A DNA stretch of 8,142 bases from an uncultured Methylophilus sp. (GTDB lineage Bacteria > Pseudomonadota > Gammaproteobacteria > Burkholderiales > Methylophilaceae): assembly GCA_936943315.1 (NCBI GenBank), contig CAKZJM010000412.1:1-8142 (forward strand), in the 5' to 3' direction. Shown one piece after another: positions 1 through 6,925 of the stretch (its first letter is position 1; each line of letters begins with the position of its first letter). The notes under the pieces were generated by a model that did not search any database, was not told the origin of the DNA, and saw only the letters and a list, made by a program, of their open reading frames with translations. The translations under genes were made by a program, and so were the position numbers.

Positions 1-461
1 GTTTCGCCACGTGCCTGCAAGGCTTCAACGACCTTCACCGTGCCTTCAATGGCAATGCCTTCTTCGTCTGAAGTAATGAGTAAGCCAATCGACCCAGGAT
101 GATTCGGGTTCTCGGCGATAAACTCTTCTATGCTCGTAATAAACGCGGCGAGAGAGGTTTTCATATCTGCGGCGCCACGGGCGTAGAGCATGCCGTCTTT
201 AATCGTCGGTTCAAACGGCGGGGTATGCCACTGGTCTAATGGGCCTGTGGGCACAACATCGGTATGCCCGGCAAACACAATCAGTGGTCCGCTGCTGCCG
301 CGACGGGCATAAAAATTATCCACCTGGCCAAAACGCATGCGTTCAATCTTGAATCCTAGCGGCTCCAGGCGCGCAATCATGGCTTCCTGGCAACCGGCAT
401 CTTCCGGGGTCAGTGAGCGGCGTTTGAGCAGGTCAATGGCAAGATCCAGTGTTTTTGACAT
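1..461 (-). CDS. dapE: Succinyl-diaminopimelate desuccinylase, N-terminal part (runs off the left edge)
   Basis: DapE hydrolyses N-succinyl-LL-diaminopimelate to LL-diaminopimelate and succinate in the cytoplasm, a late step of lysine and peptidoglycan precursor synthesis. I translated 153 residues, beginning MSKTLDLAIDLLKRRSLTPE. They include FAGHTDVVPTG (residues 63-73), ARGAADMKTS (94-103) and TSDEEG (130-135). By family knowledge, H66 and D99 are zinc ligands, E133 is the catalytic base and E134 is a further ligand; all are present. The family is about 375 residues long, so more than half of the protein, with its lid domain and last His ligand, lies outside the window. The ATG lies 4 bp after the yffB stop. 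A GGGAA sequence inside the end of yffB could serve as ribosome binding site, which suggests co-transcription and perhaps translational coupling. Confidence 0.95.
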   Translation of the reverse strand, partial: MSKTLDLAIDLLKRRSLTPEDAGCQEAMIARLEPLGFKIERMRFGQVDNFYARRGSSGPLIVFAGHTDVVPTGPLDQWHTPPFEPTIKDGMLYARGAADMKTSLAAFITSIEEFIAENPNHPGSIGLLITSDEEGIAIEGTVKVVEALQARGE

Positions 462-465
462 AAGC

Positions 466-819
466 TTATTTCCCGGAAAACAGTTGAGCGTACTCGGTTT
501 CATTAAAACCTAGTGCGATGATGGTGTCGTTATTCACCACGATAGGGCGCTTGATGACGGAGGTTTTTTCTTGCATCAGGGCTTGTGCCGAAGCAGCATC
601 AACCACGGCATTTTTTTCGCTTTCACTGAGGTTGCGCCAGGTCATGCCGCTGCGGTTGACCAGTTTTTCCCAAGGCTGTTGTTGTAGCCAGGATTGGGCG
701 GTGGCTGTATCCAACCCCATTTTTTTAAAGTCGTGGAACTCGTAAGCAATCGCGTGCTGGTCCAGCCAGTCACGGGCTTTTTTGACAGTGTTGCAATTGG
801 GGATGCCGTACAGTTTCAT
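466..819 (-). CDS. yffB: ArsC/Spx-family thioredoxin-fold protein, YffB type
   Basis: This 117-residue protein belongs to the ArsC/Spx superfamily, and its N-terminus MKLYGIPNCNTVKKARDWL is typical of the YffB branch. C9 is the only cysteine. The ArsC-type histidine four residues before the cysteine is not present, and the residue just before it is N8. Conserved-looking features are NRSGMTWR (55-62) and IKRPIV (89-94), the latter carrying the Arg expected in this fold. Arsenate reduction is therefore unlikely. A glutathione-dependent reductase or thiol-binding role has been suggested for YffB, but the true function is uncertain. It sits directly ahead of dapE, as in E. coli, so the pairing is an old one. 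No strong Shine-Dalgarno sequence precedes the ATG; the start is chosen because it matches the usual family N-terminus. An upstream ATG ten bases earlier is out of frame. Confidence 0.9.
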   Translation of the reverse strand: MKLYGIPNCNTVKKARDWLDQHAIAYEFHDFKKMGLDTATAQSWLQQQPWEKLVNRSGMTWRNLSESEKNAVVDAASAQALMQEKTSVIKRPIVVNNDTIIALGFNETEYAQLFSGK

Positions 820-848
820 GGCGAATCATCAGAGGGAAAGCGCTTATT

Positions 849-865
849 TTACCAGCCTGTGGTAA
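849..865. other. Small hairpin between the GGDEF-EAL gene and yffB
   Basis: Positions 849-854 (TTACCA) and 860-865 (TGGTAA) form a perfect 6-bp stem around a 5-nt loop in the 80-bp gap. Neither side is followed by a T-run, so it is not a good intrinsic terminator. It may be chance. The rest of this gap shows no clear promoter. Confidence 0.25.
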
Positions 866-899
866 GGGTGTTGCAATTTATTGTGCTGTCAGGCGTGGC

Positions 900-2972
900 T
901 TAGAACAGGCTTTGAGTGGTGGATTTCAACTGCAATTCACTGAAAACATCAAACAGGAACTTCTGTTCAACGGGTCTGGAAAACAGGAAACCTTGCATCT
1001 GGTCGCAGGCAATGCTGGCCAGTGCCAGTCGTTGGTCTTCGTCTTCAACGCCTTCTGCCACCACATTCAAATCCAGGGCGTGTGCCAGTTTTACAATGGC
1101 TTCAACGATGGAAAGTGAGGTGCGCGAAGTGGCCACACCTTTGGTGAGCGTGCGGTCAAGCTTTACTTCGCTGATTTCAAGGTCCTGCAGATGTGTCAGG
1201 CTGAACGGGTGCAGACCAAAATCATCGAGGGAGATTTTAAGGCCCTGTTTTTTAAAGCGGCGCAAAGTCTCTTTGAATTGGGCTTGATGGTGAATCGCAT
1301 TGGTTTCCGAGACTTCCAGAATCAGGTTGCGCGCTTCTACCTCGTGTGACTCCAGAATCGACTGAATCAGGGAACTCAATTGCTTGTTGCGGAACTGCTG
1401 GTTGGACATGTTGACTGAAATACTCAGGTCTATGCCGCGGTCACGCGCCAGCTTGATGGTGCTACAGGCTTGCGAAATCACCCAGGCGTTGATTTCTTCA
1501 ATCATACCAAAGCGCTCAGCCGCCTCAATAAAGCTATTAGGCGAGAGCAGGCCACGTGTCGGGTGTTGCCAGCGTAACAGCGCCTCGGCCCCGTGCACAA
1601 GCCGGGTCAGCGAGTCCACTTTGGGCTGAAACAGTAACCTGAACTCCTGTTCGCTAATGGCATTTTTGAGTTCGACGCGAGTTTGCTGCATTTTGTCCGA
1701 AGCTTGCTCGATTTCTGCATCAAAAAAGCGGTACTGGTTTTTGCCATTCTCTTTGGCTTTGTACATGGCGGCATCGGCATTCAATTTGAGTTTTTGCAGG
1801 TTGCCGTCCTGTGGGTACATGGAAACGCCAATGGAGCAGGAGATTTCAATCACGTGGTCTTCAATGATAAACACTTCACGCAGCGCATCGATAATGCGCT
1901 GGATCACCGTGACCACACTTTGGTGGCTTTCGATTTCACTGAGTACGGCAATGAATTCATCACCGCCAGCACGCGCAACGTAATCGCAATTACGGATGGC
2001 ATTGCTGATGCGCTTGGAGACTTCAATCAGTAACAGGTCGCCAATATGGTGGCCAAACTGGTCATTGACGGGTTTAAAGTGGTCTAGGTCTATATAGGCC
2101 AGCGCCAGCGATTCGCCGTTACGGTCACAACGCTTGGCGTTGATGATCAGGTGCTGGTTCAGGGCATCACGATTTGGCAAGTGCGTGAGCGGGTCGTAAG
2201 CCAGAAACTTCTTGTTGACCGTTTGCGTGTTGCGGAAGGTTAGTTTACTTTGGGCGAGGTCAACGTTGCGCTCATAAAAGATCACCAGGATAAACGAGGT
2301 GACGAACAGCAATACGGGAACCAGCACCAGCAATAACATCAGGTAGTTTCCGGCCTGGTCGCTGGGCTGGCCGATCAGCATGTTGTTATGCACGATGCTG
2401 AGGTTGATCGCGGTGTGGGAGGCCAGGAAGCCAAGGGCAATTTCTGCCGAAAATATCCATTTCAGGCGTTGCAATGCTTTGCCTTCATAGCTTTTTAACC
2501 AAAGCATGGTCACAATCGCCAAAGCAGAAGTCAGGCACGCCAGGAAGAGGGCAAATAATGCTGTCCAGGTATCAATGCGGATATTGATGGCCCCGGCACT
2601 GATCTGGAAAAAATAAGACAATAAATAGCCGCTCACGCCCGTGGCCAGCGAAGCATATAGCAAATCACTGACAGGCAGTTTTTTCTTGTTAACGGTCTTG
2701 AGTAAATAGAGGGAAAGTAAATACGCGCACAGCAGGCTACCGATAAAATCTACCGGATGTTGCGTAATTTTAGGGATGTTGTCTGAAGCGAACTGGTAGC
2801 CAGTATGTAGCAGAAAGATACCGGCAGCCGTGATGGCCGAATATTTTTTGAGCAGGGCATCGTGGTCCTTTGCGGTCACGATACGCAAATGATCAACCAG
2901 CTTAAATGCAAAATAACATCCGATGACACTGGATGTGAAGAGCAGCAAAATAAGCATGTGTGTTGGGATCAT
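900..2972 (-). CDS. Membrane c-di-GMP signalling protein: degenerate MHYT-like 7-TM sensor, GGDEF and EAL domains
   Basis: This 690-residue protein combines diguanylate cyclase and c-di-GMP phosphodiesterase domains. The N-terminus has about seven hydrophobic helices (near residues 5-27, 45-62, 74-93, 103-124, 134-159, 172-194 and 209-232). Their spacing and the remnants LHTG (55-58) and SHTA (185-188) suggest a decayed MHYT sensor; this is inference. The GGDEF domain (about 259-416) has an intact AGGDEF (335-340) and an RxxD inhibitory site (RNCD, 327-330), so it could make c-di-GMP with product feedback. The EAL domain (about 431-675) keeps E463, N521, E553, E556, D583, D584, K604, E640 and Q660, which match the known metal and catalytic positions. 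Loop 6 after DDFG reads LHPFS instead of the usual TGYSS. The ATG at 2972 is the first start after an in-frame stop five codons upstream. It has no clear ribosome binding site, and an alternative ATG is at residue 6. The input signal is unknown. Confidence 0.93.
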   Translation of the reverse strand: MIPTHMLILLLFTSSVIGCYFAFKLVDHLRIVTAKDHDALLKKYSAITAAGIFLLHTGYQFASDNIPKITQHPVDFIGSLLCAYLLSLYLLKTVNKKKLPVSDLLYASLATGVSGYLLSYFFQISAGAINIRIDTWTALFALFLACLTSALAIVTMLWLKSYEGKALQRLKWIFSAEIALGFLASHTAINLSIVHNNMLIGQPSDQAGNYLMLLLVLVPVLLFVTSFILVIFYERNVDLAQSKLTFRNTQTVNKKFLAYDPLTHLPNRDALNQHLIINAKRCDRNGESLALAYIDLDHFKPVNDQFGHHIGDLLLIEVSKRISNAIRNCDYVARAGGDEFIAVLSEIESHQSVVTVIQRIIDALREVFIIEDHVIEISCSIGVSMYPQDGNLQKLKLNADAAMYKAKENGKNQYRFFDAEIEQASDKMQQTRVELKNAISEQEFRLLFQPKVDSLTRLVHGAEALLRWQHPTRGLLSPNSFIEAAERFGMIEEINAWVISQACSTIKLARDRGIDLSISVNMSNQQFRNKQLSSLIQSILESHEVEARNLILEVSETNAIHHQAQFKETLRRFKKQGLKISLDDFGLHPFSLTHLQDLEISEVKLDRTLTKGVATSRTSLSIVEAIVKLAHALDLNVVAEGVEDEDQRLALASIACDQMQGFLFSRPVEQKFLFDVFSELQLKSTTQSLF

Positions 2973-3078
2973 AAAATTGCACGGTCATTGTGATTGTTAG
3001 TGGTGTGACTCTACTGCGTTTTGTTTCCTGCCTGCTAATTCTCCATACTTAATACAATCAATACATAAAACGGTTGGT

Positions 3079-3147
3079 GAGAATCACTCTTAATATCGGC
3101 CCGTCAGTTCAATAACTTGAGCCGGGAAATATTCCTCAGTGATTCTC
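3079..3147. repeat. 69-bp nested imperfect palindrome after dapD
   Basis: The outer arms 3079-3088 (GAGAATCACT) and 3138-3147 are perfect 10-bp inverted repeats. Nested inside are AATAT/ATATT (3092-3096 with 3129-3133), CCCG/CGGG (3100-3103 with 3123-3126) and TCAGTT pairing with AACTTGA through one bulge (3104-3109 with 3114-3120), closed by a CAAT loop. About 25 base pairs could form. It begins 18 nt after the dapD stop and ends about 106 nt before the GGDEF-EAL start. No strong T-run follows on either strand; minus-strand RNA continues ACCAACCGUUUUAU. It may be a processing or termination structure in the dapD 3' region, a structured leader for the next gene, or a dispersed palindromic repeat. 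The remaining bases to 2973 are AT-rich and show no convincing promoter pair. Confidence 0.6.
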
Positions 3148-3165
3148 TGGTGCTGCGCTTAACCT

Positions 3166-3993
3166 TTAAACGCCACGCAATAACTCATTGATGCCGACTT
3201 TGCCCAGTGTTTTGGCATCGACTTTTTTCACGATCACTGCACAGTAGAGGCTATATTTGCCATCGCTTGAAGGCAGGTTGCCAGAAACCACGACTGAGCC
3301 AGCGGGCACACGGCCAAAATGAACTTCACCGGTTTCGCGGTCGTAGATTTTGGTGGACTGGCCAATGTAAACACCCATGGAGATCACGCAGTTGTCTTCA
3401 ACCACTACACCTTCAACCACTTCAGAACGGGCACCGACAAAACAGTTGTCACCAATAATGGTTGGGCCTGCTTGCACTGGCTCCAGCACGCCGCCAATGC
3501 CTACGCCGCCCGACAGGTGTACGTTTTTACCGATTTGCGCGCAAGAGCCCACAGTCGCCCAGGTATCTACCATGGTGCCTTCGCCCACGTAAGCACCAAT
3601 GTTCACATATGAAGGCATCAACACGGCGTTTTTCGCAATAAAAGAGCCTTTACGTACAATCGCATTCGGCACGACGCGGAAGCCACCGGCCTTGAAGTCT
3701 TCTTCAGTGTAGTTGGCAAATTTTGGATCGACTTTGTCAAAATAGCGCGTCACGCCATCATCCATCAAATAGTTGTCTTTCAGGCGGAAAGACAACAGCA
3801 CCGCTTTTTTGATCCACTGATGGGTTTCCCATTGCTGGGTATCACCGATGCGGGTGGCCACGCGCAGTTTGCCTGCATCCAGATCGTCCAGCACAGAAGC
3901 CACGGTGGCTTTGATGTCGGCTGGGGCATTGGCTGGGTTGATGTTGGCGCGGTCTTCAAAAGCCGCTTCAATAATGCTTTGACGTGGATCCAT
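3166..3993 (-). CDS. dapD: 2,3,4,5-tetrahydropyridine-2,6-dicarboxylate N-succinyltransferase
   Basis: DapD transfers succinyl from succinyl-CoA to tetrahydrodipicolinate, giving N-succinyl-2-amino-6-ketopimelate in the succinylase branch of lysine/diaminopimelate synthesis. The 275 residues are full length for the family (274 in E. coli) and agree closely with the E. coli protein as I recall it. A helical N-terminal domain (about 1-105) is followed by a left-handed beta-helix of hexapeptide repeats (about 106-235) and a C-terminal segment KYSLYCAVIVKKVDAKT (246-262). The signature MVDTWATVGSCAQIGKN (141-157) is present. D143, G168 and E191 match the Asp, Gly and Glu implicated in catalysis or binding in the mycobacterial enzyme, with an offset of two. 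The ATG is preceded by AGAGAA at a suitable distance. dapE, which acts later in the pathway, lies downstream beyond the GGDEF-EAL gene and yffB. Confidence 0.97.
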   Translation of the reverse strand: MDPRQSIIEAAFEDRANINPANAPADIKATVASVLDDLDAGKLRVATRIGDTQQWETHQWIKKAVLLSFRLKDNYLMDDGVTRYFDKVDPKFANYTEEDFKAGGFRVVPNAIVRKGSFIAKNAVLMPSYVNIGAYVGEGTMVDTWATVGSCAQIGKNVHLSGGVGIGGVLEPVQAGPTIIGDNCFVGARSEVVEGVVVEDNCVISMGVYIGQSTKIYDRETGEVHFGRVPAGSVVVSGNLPSSDGKYSLYCAVIVKKVDAKTLGKVGINELLRGV

Positions 3994-4012
3994 GATGTTC
4001 TCTAATTGATTC

Positions 4013-4053
4013 GGTTAAATAACAATGAAACCCGAAATTTTAACCTAATTTCG
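4013..4053 (-). promoter_or_regulatory. Overlapping, mutually exclusive inverted repeats in the dapD leader
   Basis: Two AT-rich inverted repeats overlap just upstream of dapD. CGAAATT (4033-4039) can pair with AATTTCG (4047-4053). GGTTAAA (4013-4019) can pair with TTTAACC (4039-4045). The second pairing uses bases in the loop and arm of the first, so both cannot form at once. This could be an operator or a switchable leader, or chance in AT-rich DNA. No known riboswitch class is recognised. Confidence 0.3.
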
Positions 4054-4058
4054 ATGGC

Positions 4059-4088
4059 TCAGGGGCCGCAGATATCTGTGACCCCTGA
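4059..4088 (-). terminator. Stem-loop just after the M48 protease gene (terminator-like, no U-run)
   Basis: TCAGGGG (4059-4065) and CCCCTGA (4082-4088) form a perfect 7-bp stem. In minus-strand RNA two further pairs (one G-U), then a mismatch, then CAG/CUG closed by AUAU extend it. It begins 11 nt after the protease stop codon, the usual place for a 3' hairpin. It lacks a following U-run on the minus strand, so it may stabilise the 3' end or terminate weakly rather than act as a classical intrinsic terminator. Confidence 0.5.
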
Positions 4089-4099
4089 CAAGCTGAAGT

Positions 4100-4945
4100 T
4101 TATTTGTTTTTGGCGGCCTGGTAGAGGGGCATGACTTTAGGCATCATCGCTTGCAAATCAGCGATACGGCTTTCGCCAGAGGGGTGGGTGCTCAGGAATT
4201 CAGGTGGTTTGGAACCACCGAGCGCATTCATCTTTTTCCAGAGTGTAATCGAGGCCTCCGGGTTGTAAGCAGCACGTGCTGCGAGCTCCAGCCCCATTTC
4301 ATCCGCCTCATGCTCTGCTGTGCGGCTATTAGGCAGCGTCAGTGCGACGGCAGCCACCGTGCCGCCTAAAGCCAGCGCGGTGGTCGCGTTGTCAGCATTT
4401 TTAGTGGCAACGCCGACGGCGGCAGCCAAGCCCAGTAAACCATATTGCTGGGCTTTTGCGCGTGACATCTGTTCGCGGACGTGTTCACGCAGGGCGTGAG
4501 AAATTTCATGACCCATGACGGCAGCAAGTTCGTCATCGGTCGGCTTGATTTGCTCTAACAGCCCGGTGTAGACCATGATTTTACCACCCGCCATGCAATA
4601 CGCATTGACCTCTTTGCTATCCATGACGTTGACCTCCCATTTCCACTTGAGGGCATCTGGTCGGAAGACACCAACCTGCGCAATCAGGCGGTTTGCGATT
4701 GCGCGTACACGCTGCGTTTCCTTGCTGTCGGTATTGAGGGTCTTTTTATCCTGGGCATCTTTGACCGTCTTTGTATACGCCAATGCCGATTGCTCTTCAG
4801 CCTCTTTTTCAGAGACCAGCCCCACATATTGCTTACGCTCAACCCCTACCGCACCTGATTTTGTCGTGCTTGTAGTAGTACAGCCAGGTAACAGCAACAG
4901 GCTTGCAAGTATGAGTGAAAGAGCGGTACGTGTTTTCATCACCAT
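4100..4945 (-). CDS. M48-family zinc metalloprotease lipoprotein (LoiP/YggG-like)
   Basis: This 281-residue M48 peptidase carries a lipoprotein signal: basic MVMKTR, a hydrophobic stretch, then the lipobox LPGC with C22 as the lipidated residue. T23 at position +2 is not the inner-membrane-retaining Asp, so outer-membrane anchoring facing the periplasm is likely. The zinc site is HEISH (H146, E147, H150), with E211 in the EHEADEMG segment (211-218) as the expected third ligand. The C-terminal STHPSGESRI (252-261) is typical of the group. E. coli relatives LoiP (YggG) and BepA work in outer-membrane protein quality control; a similar role here is inferred. The first ATG is chosen because a GAG lies about 8 nt before it; a second ATG two codons later would keep the signal intact. 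It lies between kup and dapD without an obvious functional link to either. Confidence 0.92.
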   Translation of the reverse strand: MVMKTRTALSLILASLLLLPGCTTTSTTKSGAVGVERKQYVGLVSEKEAEEQSALAYTKTVKDAQDKKTLNTDSKETQRVRAIANRLIAQVGVFRPDALKWKWEVNVMDSKEVNAYCMAGGKIMVYTGLLEQIKPTDDELAAVMGHEISHALREHVREQMSRAKAQQYGLLGLAAAVGVATKNADNATTALALGGTVAAVALTLPNSRTAEHEADEMGLELAARAAYNPEASITLWKKMNALGGSKPPEFLSTHPSGESRIADLQAMMPKVMPLYQAAKNK

Positions 4946-5025
4946 AGGTTTATCTCACTTTGTTTAATTGCATACGAACGCTAAAAAACGAGTATGTTTA
5001 ATCATGATGCCAGGCTTTTTTAATC

Positions 5026-5039
5026 CATTTTTAAAAATG
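5026..5039. repeat. 14-bp perfect AT-rich palindrome directly after kup
   Basis: CATTTTTAAAAATG is a perfect palindrome 2 bp beyond the kup stop codon. A perfect palindrome has no loop unless the centre opens, and no U-run follows on the minus strand. It may be a weak 3'-end signal or a protein-binding site. The rest of the 96-bp gap before the protease gene also has an 8-bp palindrome ATCATGAT (5001-5008) but no convincing promoter. Confidence 0.35.
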
Positions 5040-5041
5040 AA

Positions 5042-6925
5042 TTAGATTTTTACCTGCGATCCTAGTTCGACCACGCGGTTGGGCGGCAGTTTAAATTGGT
5101 TGGTAATGGTTTCTGCCGTGCGGAACAAGCCAATAAAAATTTTCTTGCGCCAGAAAGCCATGCCCGGTTTGTCTGAAGCAATCAGGATTTCCTTGCCGAT
5201 AAAGAAAGAAGTATCCATGGTGTCCATGGTCAGGCCGGAAGATTCTGTCAACGCCAGGTCGCGCGGGAGGTCAGGTTCATCCATATAGCCATAACGCAGG
5301 GTGACACGGTAAAAGCCATAAGGTAGCGTTTCTACGGCAACACGTTCTTCCTGGCTGGTGTAAGGGTAATCCTCAAAGCGCACCGTCAGGATAATCATTT
5401 GCTCATGTAACACCTTGTTGTGCTTGAGGTTGTGTAACAAGGCATGCGGCACGCCGTCCGGGTTAGGGGTCATAAAAACGCCTGTACCGTTGACGCGTGC
5501 TGGCGGATGCGCGCCTATGGCCTGAATGAACGGAATCAGCTCCATGGATTCTGATTTCAGGATGCTATATAACAAGCGGCGGCCTGTTTTCCAGGTGCGC
5601 ATCAGCGTGAAAATAATCAGGCCGATCAGCAAGGGCACCCAGCCCCCGTCAGGAATCTTGAGGATGTTGGCGGCAAAGAAGGAAAGGTCTATGACCAGGA
5701 ATAGCGTAATCAGGCTGGCAGTTTTGAGCTTGCTCCATCCCCACAGGTGATGAAAGACAACCGCAGCGAGCAGGGTGGTAATCACCATGTCGCCTGTCAC
5801 GGCAATGCCATAGGCCGCAGCCAGGTCGCCCGAGCTGCCAAAAATCAACACCAGCCCCATCACCGCGACCATCAAGCCCCAGTTGACACGCGGCATATAC
5901 ACCTGGCCTTCGGTTTTTTCTGAGGTGTGCGCGACGTGCATGCGCGGGATAAAGCCTAATTGCAGGGCCTGGCGGGAGACTGAAAACGCGCCGGTAATCA
6001 CCGCCTGCGAAGCAATCACGGTGGCGAGTGTCGCCAGGATAATCAGCGGGAACAGTGCCCAGTCTGGCGCCAGGTGGTAAAACGGGTTCTGGATAGATTC
6101 GGGTTCAGCCAGGATCAGCGCGCCTTGCCCAAAGTAGTTGCAGATCAGGGCAGGCAATACAAACAGAAACCAGGCCAAGCGGATCGGTTTGCGGCCAAAA
6201 TGGCCCATGTCGGCGTAGAGCGCTTCGGCCCCCGTGACCGCCAATACGACGGCGCCTAAGGCGATAAAAGCGATTTTTGGTTGCGTGTAAAAAAACAGGA
6301 AGGCGTAGGCAGGACTTAAAGCTTTGAGAATTTCGGGATGATGAGTAATGTTGATGACACCGAGAATCCCCAGTACGGCAAACCAGGTCAGCATAATCGG
6401 GCCAAAAAATGCGCCCACAACCGCAGTGCCCTTGCTTTGTGCCCAGAATAGGACAAACAGGACGCACAAGGTAATCGGCACGATCCAGCTATCGAGCTGG
6501 GGCGCCGCCACTTCAAGTCCTTCAACGGCTGAAAGCACTGAAATGGCCGGGGTAATCATACCATCCGCATAAAACATGCAGGCCCCGATGATGCCCAGCA
6601 TCATGATGCGCTTGCGCTGTTCGGGCTCTCCCCCGGCATAACGGCTGGCCAGTGAAAGTAGCGCCATAATCCCGCCTTCGCCGCGGTTGTCTGCACGCAT
6701 GATAAAGGCAACATATTTGAAGGACACGATGAGCAGCAAGGCCCAGGTGATCAGCGACAAGATGCCGTATACGTTATCTTGTGTCAGTAGCAGCGGATGG
6801 TGGCCGACTGCAAACACTTCTTTCATGGTGTAGAGGGGGCTGGTGCCAATATCCCCGAAGACAACGCCTAGCGCGGCAAGCGCCATGGTATGGAGCGCCG
6901 TTTGCTGATTTTTTGTGTGGTCCAT
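5042..6925 (-). CDS. kup: Kup-type low-affinity potassium uptake transporter
   Basis: Kup (TrkD) imports K+ with protons across the inner membrane. From the ATG at 6925 the protein has 627 residues, close to the 622 of E. coli Kup. Family motifs, counted from that ATG, are GDIGTSPLYT (24-33), RADNRGEGGIMALLSLA (77-93), DGMITPAISVLSAVEGL (121-137), TGAEALYADMGHFGRKPIR (231-249) and TGAFSVSRQALQLGFIPR (311-328). About a dozen hydrophobic segments are followed by a soluble C-terminal domain from about residue 447. An in-frame TTG at 6964 would add 13 residues and has a distant GGTGAAG upstream. I prefer the ATG on family length, although it has no clear ribosome binding site. xseA lies upstream on the same strand, across a repeat-bearing gap that may hold the promoter. 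Confidence 0.95.
   Translation of the reverse strand: MDHTKNQQTALHTMALAALGVVFGDIGTSPLYTMKEVFAVGHHPLLLTQDNVYGILSLITWALLLIVSFKYVAFIMRADNRGEGGIMALLSLASRYAGGEPEQRKRIMMLGIIGACMFYADGMITPAISVLSAVEGLEVAAPQLDSWIVPITLCVLFVLFWAQSKGTAVVGAFFGPIMLTWFAVLGILGVINITHHPEILKALSPAYAFLFFYTQPKIAFIALGAVVLAVTGAEALYADMGHFGRKPIRLAWFLFVLPALICNYFGQGALILAEPESIQNPFYHLAPDWALFPLIILATLATVIASQAVITGAFSVSRQALQLGFIPRMHVAHTSEKTEGQVYMPRVNWGLMVAVMGLVLIFGSSGDLAAAYGIAVTGDMVITTLLAAVVFHHLWGWSKLKTASLITLFLVIDLSFFAANILKIPDGGWVPLLIGLIIFTLMRTWKTGRRLLYSILKSESMELIPFIQAIGAHPPARVNGTGVFMTPNPDGVPHALLHNLKHNKVLHEQMIILTVRFEDYPYTSQEERVAVETLPYGFYRVTLRYGYMDEPDLPRDLALTESSGLTMDTMDTSFFIGKEILIASDKPGMAFWRKKIFIGLFRTAETITNQFKLPPNRVVELGSQVKI

Noticed and set aside
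466..819. Arsenate reductase annotation for the ArsC-fold protein
   Set aside because: No other arsenic-resistance gene is nearby, the His of true ArsC near the cysteine is missing, and the N-terminus and dapE linkage fit YffB.
788..878. 11-bp direct repeat GTGTTGCAATT at 788-798 and 868-878
   Set aside because: One copy is inside the yffB coding sequence and the other in the upstream gap. It is short, with no associated element, and most likely chance.
916..1287. 123-codon plus-strand open frame across the EAL region
   Set aside because: It is antisense to a conserved EAL domain, its composition is rich in Ser and Arg as expected for a shadow frame, and there is no ribosome binding site or family resemblance.
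2900..2990. Short upstream open frame (28 codons, ATG at 2988-2990) overlapping the GGDEF-EAL start
   Set aside because: It has no ribosome binding site and no recognisable product, and it overlaps the conserved gene out of frame.
3319..3612. 97-codon plus-strand open frame inside dapD
   Set aside because: dapD on the opposite strand is full length and highly conserved, which explains the open frame.
3994..4099. Lysine riboswitch upstream of dapD
   Set aside because: The gap is only 106 bp, shorter than the lysine aptamer (about 170 nt), and I see none of its conserved core.
4575..4967. 130-codon open frame on the plus strand across the protease gene
   Set aside because: It lies almost wholly antisense to a well-supported M48 gene, its translation shows no known domain, and it follows from codon bias in the real gene.
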